From Symbiodinium natans (Eukaryota; Sar; Dinophyceae; Suessiales; Symbiodiniaceae): a stretch of DNA of 64,000 bases. The position numbers and the translations under genes are program-made. The DNA lies in the NCBI GenBank assembly GCA_905221605.1, contig CAJNDS010000763.1, positions 1-64,000 of the forward strand, in the 5' to 3' direction. The notes beneath the pieces were generated by a model, which saw nothing but the letters and a program-made list of their open reading frames with translations, did not search any database and was not told where the DNA came from. This document shows, piece after piece, positions 49,782 to 62,778 of the stretch (positions are counted from its first letter, which is position 1; every line of letters starts with the position of its first letter).

Positions 49782-49902
49782 AGATCCGCAAGACAATGCG
49801 CCTGTGCATGTTGGGCGCCCCCCCCCCCCGCCCCTTGGATCAAAATGCCAATGAGACCACTTACTTCTCCGGATTGCCCCCGCTCGTCAACGATGAGTCG
49901 AC
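49782..49902. repeat. 121-bp direct duplication, copy 2
   Basis: Second copy, offset 457 bp. It could be the remains of a short element with direct repeats or a local duplication. The sequence between the copies shows no gene. Confidence 0.8.
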
Positions 49903-50889
49903 AAGCTCACTCCTATATTGCCCGTGGCTTTTGCGCGCTGGGCAGCTTTACAGCCTGAAGCTGCAGAGGCTTGGGCTGGGGCGATCCCTTGGTTTGCAAG
50001 CGCGTGTCATCACCTCGCTACCGTTCTCAGTCGCGCATACGCCGAGTTGTTGCAGATTTTCAACCAGACCGGTGATGCTGCCGCAGCGCAATATCCAAGT
50101 GCCAGATCTGGATGCCACACTGGGGGTCATCCTTCCGAGCGCGTTGATCGTCACCACATCCCGAATCAGCCGCAAGATTTTGCGTTGCAGGTTTTTGGCG
50201 GTTACCGCTTGGCTTCAGTGTCATATGCTGAGGCAACTCACGTTCGAAATCACGGTGGTTGGTCGCCATCCTTGCCTGCATATGGTGACGCAGATGCGCC
50301 CGCTCATGAACATCGCGTTATGCCGTCTGGTCCCAAGAACGCGTTTCTTCGAACCGGCACCGCGTGTTGGTCGCGCACTTCGTCTGCCACCATTTGTATA
50401 CGCGGTGCTCCTGCGGATTGGAATTCTGCGGCGGGTTTGCTCAGTATGATGGCCCTTCTGATATCCCAAACACCCCAAACATCCCAAACTGACGGCGCTG
50501 AAATTGTTTGTTTGGGATATCCCAAACTCGCTGTGTGAAAGGCGTGGCGCACTGGACCTACCGTATGCTGAATTTGTCGCTATGGTTGGGCAAGGCGCAG
50601 AGCCCCACGCTTCTTGTCCTTCTGGCGGCAGCCGGCGTCCGCGGCCGGAATAGCGGGATAGAACTCCTTGTTGCTCGCAATGCGGCTTGGCGACATTGGC
50701 GACGTGAGCAGACGTCCAGTGCCCAAACCTTTCGCCAGAAACGACGACAGTGTCATCATCTGGTTCGTCAAAAGAATCTTCAGGCATGACGTCCCGCGCT
50801 GCAACGCTGAGGCGGGACATGCTCTCTCCGGCCCGTCGATTTGGCGTTCAGCCCGTGGGAGTCCGCTACACAAAGGCGCTCTGCTGATT
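49903..50889. other. Unassigned region before the plus-strand RT fragment
   Basis: Probably degenerate retroelement sequence. Near 50457-50526 an imperfect hairpin is formed by GATATCCCAAAC and GTTTGGGATATC. Confidence 0.35.
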
Positions 50890-51450
50890 CAATAATTGTC
50901 GTCCCATCAGCCTCCTTTGTTGCAGCCTCAAAATCTTTGAGCGTCTGTTGCTGGCACAGCTGCTTCCCAGGGTTGACCCACAACTCGATGAGTGTCAAGC
51001 CGGTCTTCGTTGGGCGCGTGCCAGGAAGAATACCTTCTGTGCCTTCGTTGATGCACGCAAAGCTTTTGACGTTGCGTGGAGGGCTGCGGTTTTACTTAGG
51101 CTTGCGGAGATCGATGTGGTCGGTATTGCAGACCTCCTCTGTGAAACCACAGCTCAAGTCTGTGTGAACGGTCTGACTTCGCAGCCTTGGGCAAAAACGG
51201 CCGGGCTGCATCAAGGGAGCGTCCTTGGCCCGCTGCTCTTCAACATCTTGTTCAATGGTATTGCCGATGCTGTTCGTGCAGTATGTCCGGGCGTTGCGTT
51301 GGGCTCTGGCCCAAGCGCCTCTCGCGTGGCACTACTACTGTATGCTGATGATTTGGTAATAATGGTAATCTTGGCAGACGATGCAGCAACCTTGGAATGT
51401 GCCTTTTTGAGGCCATCGGCGACTGGGGGGCGAGTGCGGTGGGCTCTCCG
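50890..51450 (+). pseudogene. LINE reverse-transcriptase fragment
   Basis: The plus-strand frame runs NCRPISLLCCSLKIFERLLL (the N-RPI motif), DECQAGLRWARARKNTFCAF, VDARKAFDVAWRAAVL (motif A with its Asp), TAGLHQGSVLGPLLFNILFN (motif B) and ALLLYADDLVIMV (motif C, YADD). The order is right for LINE-type enzymes of the common YADD class, different from the FLDD copies elsewhere in the window. A stop codon lies just upstream of the first motif and the frame degrades after motif C. No endonuclease is seen, so it is a truncated copy. Confidence 0.8.
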
Positions 51451-54427
51451 TCCCAGGCTCGGCCGACACCCTGCAGCAAGCCATCCTCGTCGTGCAAGGG
51501 GGTCAGGCGGCCGCACCTCGTGTGGGGTTTTTGCGCATGTCGTTACAGGCGCACGATGGTTTGTACGGAGAAGCCACTAAACGTTCACATCAGCACGAGC
51601 AAGTGCTGGCGGCGCTCCACAGAAACATCGCCGGCTTGAAGAACACTGATGTGGACTCTGCAGGTCCTTTTAAAAATTGGCGAGGTGGCCATTTTCACGG
51701 AGCATACGTGTTTGCTTTCAGCAACAGCTACATCGTTGCAGTTGGCATCAGAACTTGCGGGCTAATCTGGAGGGTGCGGTCGCAACTCATAACTCCTGCC
51801 ATCAAATGGGGGACAGCAACGAATTGGATGCATGATTTGCAAATGCCCCGTCGCAAGTCAGGAAGTCCCACAGCATGCAGGGACAACGACTTGAAGGGTT
51901 TGGCTGCGAATGCTTTTGGCAGTGACATGGATTGATTGGGCTGCAAGTTGTGCTGCCTCCACGGCGTGCTTTGGCGTGCGGTGCAAACACAACATGATCA
52001 ACATGCGTTCGTTGCGTTTTGATGTGCATCGGGTTTGCCTGAACCTGGCAAAGGTTCCACCCTGCCGTGTTGAGACAACCAGTTATGCTTCTGTTGCGGG
52101 ATTCTGATCGGGCTTCTGTGTGGATGGGCACTCAGTGGTCCACGGCACTCCAGGGATAGTCGGCAAAACTCTCTGCCGGCATTTCTGCCGGGGGGGGGAA
52201 GGGTGAAGGGGGCACCCCAGACACTCGTGACTCTCTCATTTGGCATACTCCGAAAATCTCTGAGGAAGGGCACTCCAGACCCGGGCGAGGCGGCAATTTT
52301 CAAAATCTTCTACAACCCCAAACCAACGGTTGGGAACTGTTTGATGCTCCGAAATAATTTCTAAGTAACTTCGCAGGCTTCAGTGGGACGGCGGTAGGGT
52401 CCGCAGGGTCCTCGGCAAGTTAAGCCACCGAGGTCGAGAGGACCGCCCATCGACGTTGCCTCGATATTGGCAGGAGCAGACGAGGGAAAAGCTGCGGCGC
52501 AGGTGCAGGGGGAGCTCCAGCGTCGAGCGGATCGCAGCAAGGTGGGCAGCACTGCAGCAAGCGAGCTTCTGGACGAGTCGCGTAGGATCAAGAATCAAGG
52601 CTCAGCGCATGTGAGCAGAATGAACCGCCGAGTGTGCGGACATCCTCAGGCACGATTCTGACCCACGCTCGCTGCGAATGCCGGATGAACCCATTCACCT
52701 GCCAGCGCTGTTCTCGTATGGTCAGCGTGGTTGCGATCACTCCAACACCGCTTGCGATCCGCTGCCGAGTTTGCGAGCGTGAACGATGAGGCGGTGTGAC
52801 GTGGTGTGGCAGCCGTGCAAGGTTCGCGAGCTTCGATGTTAAAGTCGAGGTACAAGGTACTTAGTTCGACTACTTGGGATGGTAGGAGGCAGGAACCAAC
52901 GGTTCACTTCATTCAAAGACAAACCTGCTCGCCCACCTGCAATCCTGCGATCCTCTCACCGGACATCTTTGCCTGTAGCACAGATCTTTGGAGCAAGGGC
53001 ATAGCAAGGCCAACCCTGAAACCTTCAGATGTCAGACACACTGTGGCTCCAGAAGTGATGCCTGCTGACAGGACTGCAGGCGGCAAGCGCACTTTGACGT
53101 TAAACGAAGTTGGTGAAGGAATGGAAGCAACTCATGTGAGTCTTATGCCAGGAGGCCAGGACGTATGATAGCAGACTTGCCTATCACGCGGCTACAACGA
53201 TGACATATTGACGCTTGGACTGCGTCGAGTATCTCAGCATCTCGACCTAGGTTCGGTTCGCTTGGACATAGCAACAATGCAGCAAAATGCAAGAAAACGT
53301 GGTGGCGCGGGGCGCGCAGTTCGGGTCCACATCAACGAGATCAGTCACAAGCCCAGAGCCGACGCAAGCTTTTCCAGGATTTATGCGTCCGTTGTGACTT
53401 GTTCAACGTGCAGGTTTCATATCGTGCTTGCTTGAGCTTTGGCTGTTGAGCTCGGGAAGGCCGTCGGGTGCAGCTTCGCACATGCCAGATGGTGGTTGTG
53501 GGCGCACACTGCTTGGGCTGGCCACGGATGTGAGCGTTTACGTTCAAAACACTGGCCCTCCCACCCACCTCAGTTGTGGTATTGCAGGAATCACACATAA
53601 GTTTCGCTCCGGCCCTCATGCTTTGGATGCTGGAAAAGTGTTGCTGAAAGCCGGGACTTTAGGGGAAGTCTTAGGAACATGCAGCGTGCCAAGAAAACAG
53701 TTGCAGGCATCGATTTTGTATTCGCCGAGGCGAGTGCGGCGAGTCGCTCTGGACTCTCTGTGAGGCAGAGGCGGCAGAGGCATCTCATGGCCTGGGCCTT
53801 GCTTTGCTTTGCTCATCTTTGCGCCTTGTTCCGCGTCTTGCTCTGCCTTGCCATCACAAGCTCAGTCGAACTCATGTTAGCTGTTAGCTTGCAATCACCT
53901 ACCCACGCCAAGACCAGTCCAAGACCCGAAAAATCGGAAGTCAGCACCCGGCATGTCGTCACTCCCCTCCGACAGCACGCTTCACACTGGTACAAACTTT
54001 ACCACCCTGATTCATACGACCTACTGTATCCGTCGAGGCCTCGGGCCGTACGATTTCTGGTAGTGTGTCAAGTGCCCTGTCAAATGCGCCTCCCATTTTT
54101 TTCTACAATACAGCAAACCCTTTGGGTTGCTTTTGGGCCACCCTATGGACCCCCACTCCGACTCCTATTGACCATGCGGTCCATTACGCTTACCACCTTT
54201 TGCCGGCTACGAGAAAGGGCTTATGTGCCTGGGCTTAGGCCGATTTGCAGGCGCATCAGCCTACCCTCTGTCAGGCGGGTCATGACGGGTCGCCCGATGT
54301 ATACAGATGCAGGTAAAAGAAAACATGCTCAGTTTGTGTTACGACAGATTAAGAAGCGTTGAATGCCAAGAAGACAAGCGAACTAGCTGCATCATCCTGC
54401 ATCCCTGGTTTCGAATGCTGAACGACC
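51451..54427. other. Unassigned region
   Basis: No recognisable gene on either strand. Poly-G (52190-52200) is the only simple feature noted. Confidence 0.35.
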
Positions 54428-55015
54428 TCATCCAAGTCCAACAAGCACTTGAGTTGGATGTTTCGCCCGAAAGGTAGGCTCGACAGGCTGGCGGATGCAT
54501 GAGGTGTGGAAGGCCTGAAGAGGTTTAGGGCCCACGCTTGAAACTGCAGTGCTCCCAGTGCATGCCTGTACTGTACATTTGCTGGGCCTCATCTTCTGCA
54601 CTTCTCGAAAGTCTGCCTCCTCCTTGCCTGACCCCACTTCACACGAACATTTCGCGTACTCACTGTACTCATGGAAGAGCTGTTGCAGCTGTGCTGTCGT
54701 ATGTTGCCACATAGCAAGAGTCCTCCAGAATCCTGGAGCTCCGCCAGTTTTCTGGAACGTCACTTGGATCGCCTTCACCACACTTGCTCTCAACATGTCT
54801 GAGCGGCTTGCGTAACGCCGGCGGGACTGCACTGTGCCTTGCATCAGCTGAGCTTGTCTAGCATACCTTCCAAGAACTTTGCTGCTTTGCTGCTGCGAAA
54901 CATGACAAAACCATCGCGGGGGCTCACTCTTGACGTGAACGCTGCTAGCTTTCAGAAAGCCAGCAGCAAGAGACATCACTGTGAAGGCCTGCGAGAAATA
55001 GTCAGCAGGTGACAA
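54428..55015 (-). CDS. Candidate coding block, unknown
   Basis: A minus-strand open frame of 195 codons with natural-looking text: MLRASVVKAIQVTFQKTGG, LAMWQHTTAQLQQLFHEYSE and CEVGSGKEEADFREVQKMR. No motif is recognised. It may be an exon or a retroelement remnant. Confidence 0.3.
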   Translation of the reverse strand: MSPADYFSQAFTVMSLAAGFLKASSVHVKSEPPRWFCHVSQQQSSKVLGRYARQAQLMQGTVQSRRRYASRSDMLRASVVKAIQVTFQKTGGAPGFWRTLAMWQHTTAQLQQLFHEYSEYAKCSCEVGSGKEEADFREVQKMRPSKCTVQACTGSTAVSSVGPKPLQAFHTSCIRQPVEPTFRAKHPTQVLVGLG

Positions 55016-57236
55016 TATTCAACTCAGCATAATCGCTTCACGTTCCAAAAGGGCCCTGACTCCACCGGTGATTGCAAATATCTGCGTGATGTAATCGTAC
55101 CTTCTTGCAGCGCCAAATATACGTCAAGAAGATTGCAAGGATCACTTCAGTCACAGTACCATCATGTTCCCCATGTCAGTGCACAGCGCACCACCTGCGG
55201 TCGGCTTTCCCTATAACCACCTGACACGTCGAGCCAAGTGCTGAAACTCCAAGTCGCTGAGGCGAGGCCTGCCTCTACCGGTGACAAATCGAATGAGAAC
55301 TTCGCCTGCGCATCGCACTGCCCATTGTGCACCCGACTAAGCAAGCTAAGCAAACAAGGACAAAAAGAACATGTGCTCGGGCGCTCTCTTCAAACAAACG
55401 AGAGCCTGGCCTGCGGAGTTGTGCCGCGCTGCAACGTCCGCACGCTCCTTACGTGTAATTAAATCCACGCGAAGATGCACTTCAACAAGCTTGCACTGGG
55501 CAATTACCGGTGGCTGGAGGTGCAGTGGCTAGGCGAAGGGTGCATTCAGGCAACATGAATACGCAACTCGTGGCAATGCTGCCTGCTCGGCTCTTAGGGC
55601 ATGCGCGCAGAAGTCTACCAGTACCCCGCAGTCATCCATCAACGACACATGACGACAAAGCCATGTGTTGTGCGTTGCTAGAGCTGCAGCTCATGCATTA
55701 AAAAGAGAAGCTGTGGTGGACGCCATTGATGGGTCTGCTGATAGCTGCGGAGGTCCGAGTCTTCGAATCTTGTGTGTACTACCTTTCATGGGAGTCATTC
55801 TCTTCAAACATGCTTTACCCACGCGGTGGATTGACCAAGGGCCTTGATGAAGTGACTCGGAGCTTTGTGAAACTTGTCCTCAGACCGTGCAATTAACACG
55901 TCACAGCAAAGTCGTAATGGCTAGGTTTTGGTTTTGTGTTGCTTTCGAGAGCAGCTCATGAGTCCGACGCCACCGAAAAGGTCTGGCCATCCAGCGGGTT
56001 GACGTGCGCTCGGTATCTTGCAATGGACATCAATGGACCACAAGCCCCGAAATTAAGCGCTCTTCCCGGCTAATGATGCAGGAGGTGCTGTGAAGGCAAG
56101 GAAGCCTTCAGTCCTCGCGGGGCCTGTGCCGCTCAATTTGCGTCTGTCAACATGCAAGTCAGCCCGGCACAGCATGCAGTCACACCTCTCCGAAGCTGAA
56201 GTGATGCACTGTATGAGATACCTTCAAGGGACATTACAAAAACGAGTGCCAAAAACCAAGTACCCCAAAAACCACGGGCAAGCGAGGGGCATTGGTGAAA
56301 GCAGGATTGATGTCATGCTCTTTTGACTGGCCAACCTCCCGGCAGCACGTGGCTGCAAGCGCAGAACGTGCTTGAAGTACTTACACAACAGTTGGCAACT
56401 AGTTTCCCATGCTCACGGCCACAATGCAAGAGCAGGCGGGTTAAAGTTGTTGCCAGCTGGCATGCAAGCTCAGTGCCTGGAAGTGGACCGTGCCAGGTAC
56501 TCGCGCCTTCAGTAGTGTCGTCATGGAAACGGAAGAATCAAAAAGTTCTTCTTTCATGGAGCAAGCAGGTTGAATGCAGCAGAGCATGCAGACCAAGGTT
56601 GCAACCACGTTGACAAACCCAGAGACGCGACAGCCCTCTGAGAAGATGCTGTGGTACCTTTAGCAAACTTTACCACAGCACGATTGCAAAGCCTCCGGAG
56701 TGCGAGCGCACGTCTCAGGAAGAGGAAGAAAAGGAAGAGACACGCCGCGACACACCCAGCTGGAGGAGAGCACGTCGCGCCGGTATGCAGGTGGCGCTTG
56801 GAAACGATTGATTGCATCCATCCTTGAATACATTCTGATCTTTGTGCCACACTTTACCATCTTTACCACGCAACACTCTCGTCACGAACCAGTATCATGA
56901 CAGCAGAAGTGCTCGTCATCCCATCTGCATTGCGCTCGCCAGTATACCTGGTCTGAACACAATCCGGCAACAATCACATGCCTGAACATGCAGTGCTGTG
57001 CTGGCCCGCAACGCCGTTGTTTCTTGGCTAAGCAGGGCTGAGATTGAGTTTGAGCGACACAAAGCTAGAGCAAAGGCTCAGATGATGCATGAGATGTTGA
57101 ACCTCGACAGCAAGAAAATCTTCACGAGGGTCCAGATTCCGGGCACGGCGATGGTCGTCGAGCTTGACTCCGCACAGCGCACTCGAAAATACAACTACCC
57201 CAGTGTCCCAGTAGAAGCAGATCATGATGATCTGCT
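55016..57236. other. Unassigned region
   Basis: No recognisable gene. The plus frame 56998-57435 overlaps the next feature and may belong to the same degraded element. Confidence 0.3.
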
Positions 57237-57656
57237 GTGCGGCAGAAACTGGGGGCACAGGGAAAACCACGTTTGGGAGAAAACCCTGTGCTCCACACTG
57301 CAGAAGTGCCGTCGTGTGCAGAGTTCAGGTTCAACGACAAGGAAGGTGCGTTCATCGAGGAATGGTTGGGTACAGAGCAAAGCCGTAAAGTTCTCAAGGA
57401 CGATCCTCAAATGTGTATGGTACAACCAAGAATGATAAGAACGAAGCTGAAGTTCATCATGGATACCGGTTGTGGCCACGATTTTTTGGCAGAGGAAAGG
57501 GTGACGGAACAGGACATTGAAACATTCATCAGCGACCACACTATGTCCTTCCAGACCGAGATGCTTTTGTATGGCCTCTTGGCACAAGATCAGAAATTTA
57601 GGGTCATTCCCGACATGATCTCCTGGTTCTTGAGCAAACGATTTGAAGCAGAGTGA
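57237..57656 (+). pseudogene. Retropepsin-like fragment, probably copia-type
   Basis: The plus frame contains TKLKFIMDTGCGHDFLAEER, which fits the DTG(A/C) active-site loop of an aspartic protease as found in dinoflagellate copia-type polyproteins. The text then passes into DTIETF/TMSFQTE-like sequence and a stop. No integrase or reverse transcriptase could be followed downstream. Confidence 0.45.
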
Positions 57657-58326
57657 GGCGGAGTGGAGAAGATGGCGAACATTGACGGGGCATAGTAGCC
57701 CAGCCGATGCGCAATATGGTATAAGGCTAATGGTATTGACGGCCAATATTTACAGCGCCTACGAAGAGGTGCCGAGTTGGAGTCTGTTAAAACGACCCAA
57801 ACGAGCAGGACATGAAGAAAAGAGCAGCTACCAATGGAATGTGTCCACTACATCTCAGGCGCTGACTCCTCGAACTCACCTTTCTTGGCACCTCTGCGGT
57901 ACCTGCGCAATTCCAGGCAAACATGTATTCGAACGACATGCTGCCAGAAAGACAAACAGCCATCAACAAAAGGCACAATCGGACTGCCGGGAAGAAACGA
58001 ATCATCTGTTCTCTGCACGTGTCCTGGCATTTAAGCATTTACTGCCGTAGAAGATCTGCTAAAGTCACTGAGGAACTCTTGCTTGAGAGCCTGAAAATCC
58101 ACGCAGTTCAGTCGAAGGAGGTCTTAGCAGGCAATACAGGCCAACGAACATGTGATATGTGTGTACAGCAGATGGAGCAGCCCATGCAGACAAGGATCGA
58201 ATACCCGCCTGCTGACCATCAGCATCTTTGGCTGTGACTCTGTGCCTTCGCTAAGTCTGATGGCGTCATCGCCGGCATAACCCAATGACACCAAAAGACT
58301 CACAAGACTCCAGGACTTTCAGCTGT
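57657..58326. other. Unassigned region
   Basis: No recognisable domain on either strand. Confidence 0.35.
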
Positions 58327-58506
58327 CTACTCATTCACCGACTTCTCGAAATCGAACCATGTAGTGGCAAAGTCCCGGCAGTGGCTGCACCTGGTCATGA
58401 GCAGCTTGAAACTGTCGAGAAAATGCACACTGGTCCCCACCAATCGGCGTAGAAGTTGATCATCGTGAAGTCATGCGCATCGACAACGGCTTGGAAGTCG
58501 TTGTGC
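58327..58506 (-). CDS. Thioredoxin-domain (PDI-type) gene fragment, two exons
   Basis: Exon a is 58506-58441, behind an acceptor CCACAG|GCACAAC, and encodes FQAVVDAHDFTMINFYADW. Exon b is 58390-58327 and encodes CSHCRDFATTWFDFEKSVNE and a stop. A 50-bp GT-AG intron (GATTG|GTGGGG ... ACCAG|GTGCAG) splits the tryptophan codon immediately before the CSHC redox site, and the phases match. FYADWCxHC is characteristic of protein disulfide isomerase-type thioredoxin domains, here of the DFTMINFYADW style seen in ERGIC/PDI-related proteins. Upstream exons with signal peptide or membrane parts were not found. The stop may instead lie in the next intron if GTGAAT serves as a donor. Confidence 0.6.
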
Positions 58507-58516
58507 CTGTGGACTG

Positions 58517-58622
58517 CCACCCCCACCACCACCTCTGCCACTGCTACCACCGCCACTACCGCCGCTACCACCCTTACCACCGCTACCGCCACGGCCACCC
58601 TTACCACCACTACCCACTCCAA
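58517..58622. repeat. CCACCACC/TACCACCGC-type trinucleotide-rich repeat
   Basis: Imperfect ACC/GCC triplets. On the minus strand they would read as Val/Ala repeats directly before the thioredoxin exon, probably intronic. Confidence 0.7.
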
Positions 58623-58760
58623 GGCCAGACCAAGCCAAGCGCCGATTGTGTCTTTAAGAACTTTGGGTGGGTGACGTCTGACGGTCTGACGGACATCACA
58701 TCTGAGGCGAAGACTTAAAATGGTCACTGGATGAACCCCAGTCGGAGTCCAGCTCTGCAA

Positions 58761-61700
58761 GCTCCTGAGCCACTTCTCGTCACATCTCGGAAGGCTCCAT
58801 GTTTAAGGGCCAAACACCTCCGCAGTGAAGCTGCGGTCACTGAACTCTAGTTCCAGGAGTTCTTCCTGAAGGCACAAAGAGGGCAGAACCTGCTGCAACC
58901 CCATTGCAACCCCTGTCAACCCGTTGGTTGCCGAACCTCCTTGTAGGGCTGCCCCTTTCGAGCACCCTTGTGATCAACGCCTAGCCAAGCGATGCGACGG
59001 ATCTTCGAGATTTCACAAAGCAGAACTCAAAGAACAACTCCGCAACTCAGCACAGCACGCTGTTTTTGCACATTCTTGGTGATGTTGAAGCGCTCCGTGC
59101 CGAAAGCATCCCAAACACCTTCACAGGATGCGATGCTAGATCATTCTCCACTCTGTCCGTGTCCTCCCTACTCCCTAGTCACATGTTCTCTACACTTGGG
59201 GAGATGTTCCAGCGTGGACGTGGGCGTTGCCTTCTCACTCTTGGGCATGATGCGTTGTTTCTTCATCCGCAATGGCTGTGACGACTCTGGTTGTGTCTTG
59301 TGGTGCTGCTTCTGTGTGGGCGGATGTTTGCTAGTGTGACATCGGAAGCTACCAGTTGCTAGTTTCTTTATGCACAAACATTGACCTACAGTTTCTTCGA
59401 CACAGAAAGTTCTATTCCGCACATGCGGCTCTAAGTTGGCTGGGTTGAGGATGAGGATGTCCAATGTCCAACACTGGTCATCTGCTCAGGTCACTTCTGG
59501 GTGGAGACTTCCGGCACGGAATTCCCTTTCAAGCCGGCGGACTTGCTTCCACCGCCAATGGCCGATCCAATGCGCTAGTGCCTCTTAATGACTCTTGCTG
59601 CTGTTTTGAAGGATACCCAGGATTGTCCGTGGAGTACAGGATGGGATTGGAGTAAAGGATGGGATGTGGACCTAGACCCCGGTTGACGAGCACTGCTTAT
59701 CTGCCAGAATGTCTCGCATTTCCTCTCGGGCTGTTAGAAACTCGCACCTTCGAACGAAGACAAAACAATCGTCGTATGACCCAGAGCCGAACAAGGAATA
59801 CACAAATGTTGTGACATTATGCCGAAGTATTCGCTCACGTCGCCGGCACAGGAACTCACAGATCAACCTACAACGACTCCTGCAAAGGCTCGTATGGCCC
59901 CAAGCCTTACAATTCCAAGGTCAGTCGCGAATTCCACATGCAATGATGATCTCGTGCGCTTTTTCGTTGCTGTCTTCAGGACATCTCTCATATGCGGGCT
60001 GATCTACAAGCTGGAATCTACATAACAAGAATGAGCTACAAGAATTTAGGGAATCTGCCTCTAGATTGCAACCAACGTTTAGCAAGGAACCTTTGTGTGG
60101 GAATACGACGGAAGGCGAATCAGCCTTGCATTGGGACTTCGGGTTGATATGGTGGGAGTCTCACTCGGCAACGGGCCAAGCTTTTTCCCGAATGCGGAGC
60201 CTGGGGAGTTGCTGCACATCGCGCGTTTTGTGCTCACGAAGCGTTCACAAGCGTGCGAAAGCAAGCGTCCGAAAGCGTTCGAAAGATCTTTCGAAAGCGT
60301 TCGAAAAACTCCTAACTTCCCGAATATAAATCAGGCCCCGTGGGACTACTAAAACTCCCCACGAGAGTTCGACTCTGACAACTAGGATTTAGCGATCCGG
60401 CTTTATTAAGGTTTGCAGAACAGATCTCCCCGTTGGCACATATGAGTTAGCCTTTGTAGTTCATGGACTCTCCCGTTGAGGAACACGACAAACACAACAA
60501 ACTCTTCCGTTTAGCCTTCAGGGAACGAAAAGGTTGAAGTTTGCAGATACCGGTGTGCGGATACCGATCAGGCAGTCATGGCCGTATTTGCCAACCACCA
60601 CTCCACTAATTATCACATACTGACAGACGGATTGGCCTCGCAGACGCAAGTGATTTCTTCAAAACTGGCATTGTTCATTTTGATTCCTGCTCAGTCGGCC
60701 GCGTCGCGCGAAGGAACTCAAAGAAAACATGCGAATACCTACAAGCAACAGACATAGATGGCTTCAGGAAGTGTACGCGCAGGCCTACTGTCAAGTGGCT
60801 GCAGGCAACGTCCAGCATGGTCACGTCAAAATTTATCGTCAACAGCTCATCCTGCACCAATGGCTGTTCCAGTCTGGAAGGCATGGCTATGCACAGCTAT
60901 GCATGGCTGCTGAGCCAAGCTGGATTCAGACCGATCGCCAAGCCTGGTTGCTGTCAACAACCTGCGCTCGGGTACTCTGCAAGACTTGGTGCTGTGAGAG
61001 GCCAACAAAGCACCCTCAATCCAAGGGCAGCCAAGCCACAATTCTAGAGGTTGGAGCATCGGTTAGAAAGGCCGATGTCTGGCAAAGCAACAGATAAGGC
61101 GTCAGCAGCTCAACAGGCTAGTCTCGGTGCATGTTTCTGTGCTCCCCCCCCTGTAGCTGCGGTAGTTTTCTCAGGCACACTAGCTTCGTCCCCTCGGCCT
61201 CGCAACAGAACAGAACAACGCATGTGACCAATGCCACCACCGTCATGATGGCACCAGTTGTTGTGGCCTGTGGAAGGAAGTAGAAGCAAGAAAGCGGATG
61301 AAAGCGTTACCACGCGAGAACGCGACAGGCCAAAAACGCATCGGCCTCAGAAAGATCTGCGGGAACCTCTCAGGTCCAACAATGGTAGCAGTATGCTGAA
61401 GTCCAGCTTGAAAGTCACACCAACGAGACACACCCAGCATTAGCACAGCCTTTCGGAATGCATCATAGCCATGGTACCAAGCCCTGAGCAGAGGACTTAA
61501 GTGACTTCAGCGGCTGTTCGCTCATTGGCACGCAATGAACTACAACGAACTGTAATGCACCGCACTGTAGCGATCAGCATCGTGAATTGTACGTTTTGAA
61601 CGCCTTGTCTGGACCCTGAGGCGGCTGAGGCAGCAGCTTGCTTGCAATCTGTGGCAACATAGACAACGGATGGCACAAGCCTGTGGCATGTGGGGAAACT

Positions 61701-62420
61701 TCTTGAAAAACTAGCTGATGACCTTCTTCTTGCCTGATGGCCTTTACCCCAGTGTGGCCGGGTTCAAGTAGCTCATTCAGCTTCCCTGACAATGCGAATC
61801 GATGGGTGCTGCAGCGACGCCAGCTCTGTGGGCCCAGCACCAGCTTCCGACGTAGTGGATGTTCAGCGTCCAACCAAATGCAGGAAGCTTGATGCTTGTT
61901 GTTATGTGCGACACTCTGTGACTCCGTGACTCAGCTCGGTGCTGCATGATCTCTCATGCTCATTGAAACTCGAGCCACGAAGCAGCAATGAGTCTAGCAG
62001 AATACATCAGAAGAAGTGCTTCCACAGGTGTTTCTCTGGTTTCCGGATCACAAACGTTGAGACTCAGTCATTCTGTCAATGGCTTCCGCATGCTTTCGCC
62101 AGATGTCCAGATATGGACGAGCTCATTGACTCAATGACTGATCAGTGGCACCGCGGCGGCCCTTAGCGACATTTGGCAAGTATATTGGAAGGCCGAGATA
62201 ACATGACTCCAGAAAGAATTCGCTTTGGCTGGCTGCTGGGTGTATGGCTGATGAAAAACGTGCATCAAATGGCACGTGCCTGTTAAATCCAGTTTGAAGT
62301 CATGTGTGTTTGCGTGATTGTGCAGACCAATCCGTCTTCAATAAGCAGCACCCCAGCCAGCCTGCAGGTCAGAGTCTACCCAGTCCTCACCTGATACGCA
62401 CGCACACGCACACACACACA
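58761..62420. other. Unassigned region
   Basis: No gene that I can support. Some frames look partly natural, for example minus 59866-59672 (VYSLFGSGSYDDCFVFVRRC) and minus 61873-61574, but they have no recognisable family or clear splice structure. Confidence 0.35.
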
Positions 62421-62778
62421 CACACACGGAGATAAGAGAGTAAACTCTCACTGGCTTCCCTGTCCGAAGATCTTATGCATGGTGACGAAATTGTGGCCTT
62501 ACACGAAAAACCTGATCCATCCATCTGCCGGCCACTGTGGCAGCAAACAACTTTAAGGGTACTTTGGGGTGGCCTTTCGATTGCAGGTACACAGTGGTGA
62601 TCAGCCACTGCATCCACTCCAATGACTTGGCTTCGTTGGGCAAGGCTAGTCACTGGAGCCCTTGCCCCCCTGCATAAAACACATTCACCGTCAGGCGTCT
62701 ATACGAAATGTCCGGCCAAGCCTCAGAGACTTTCCAAAACCCTTAGCTTAGAATCAGGGTGCACACACACACACACAC
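62421..62778. repeat. Direct duplication, copy 1, ending in (CA)9
   Basis: Begins CACACACGGAGATAAGAGAG and ends AATCAGGGTGCACACA. Matches 63219 onward with about four substitutions noticed (GGCGTC against GTCTTC, TTAGAATC against TTTTAATC). Confidence 0.85.

Noticed and set aside
58395-58760. Val/Ala-rich frame read straight into a WWGPVC sequence, suggesting a thioredoxin pseudogene
   Set aside because: A GT-AG intron of 50 bp restores an intact CSHC site, and the Val/Ala part is a triplet repeat ahead of the exon acceptor.
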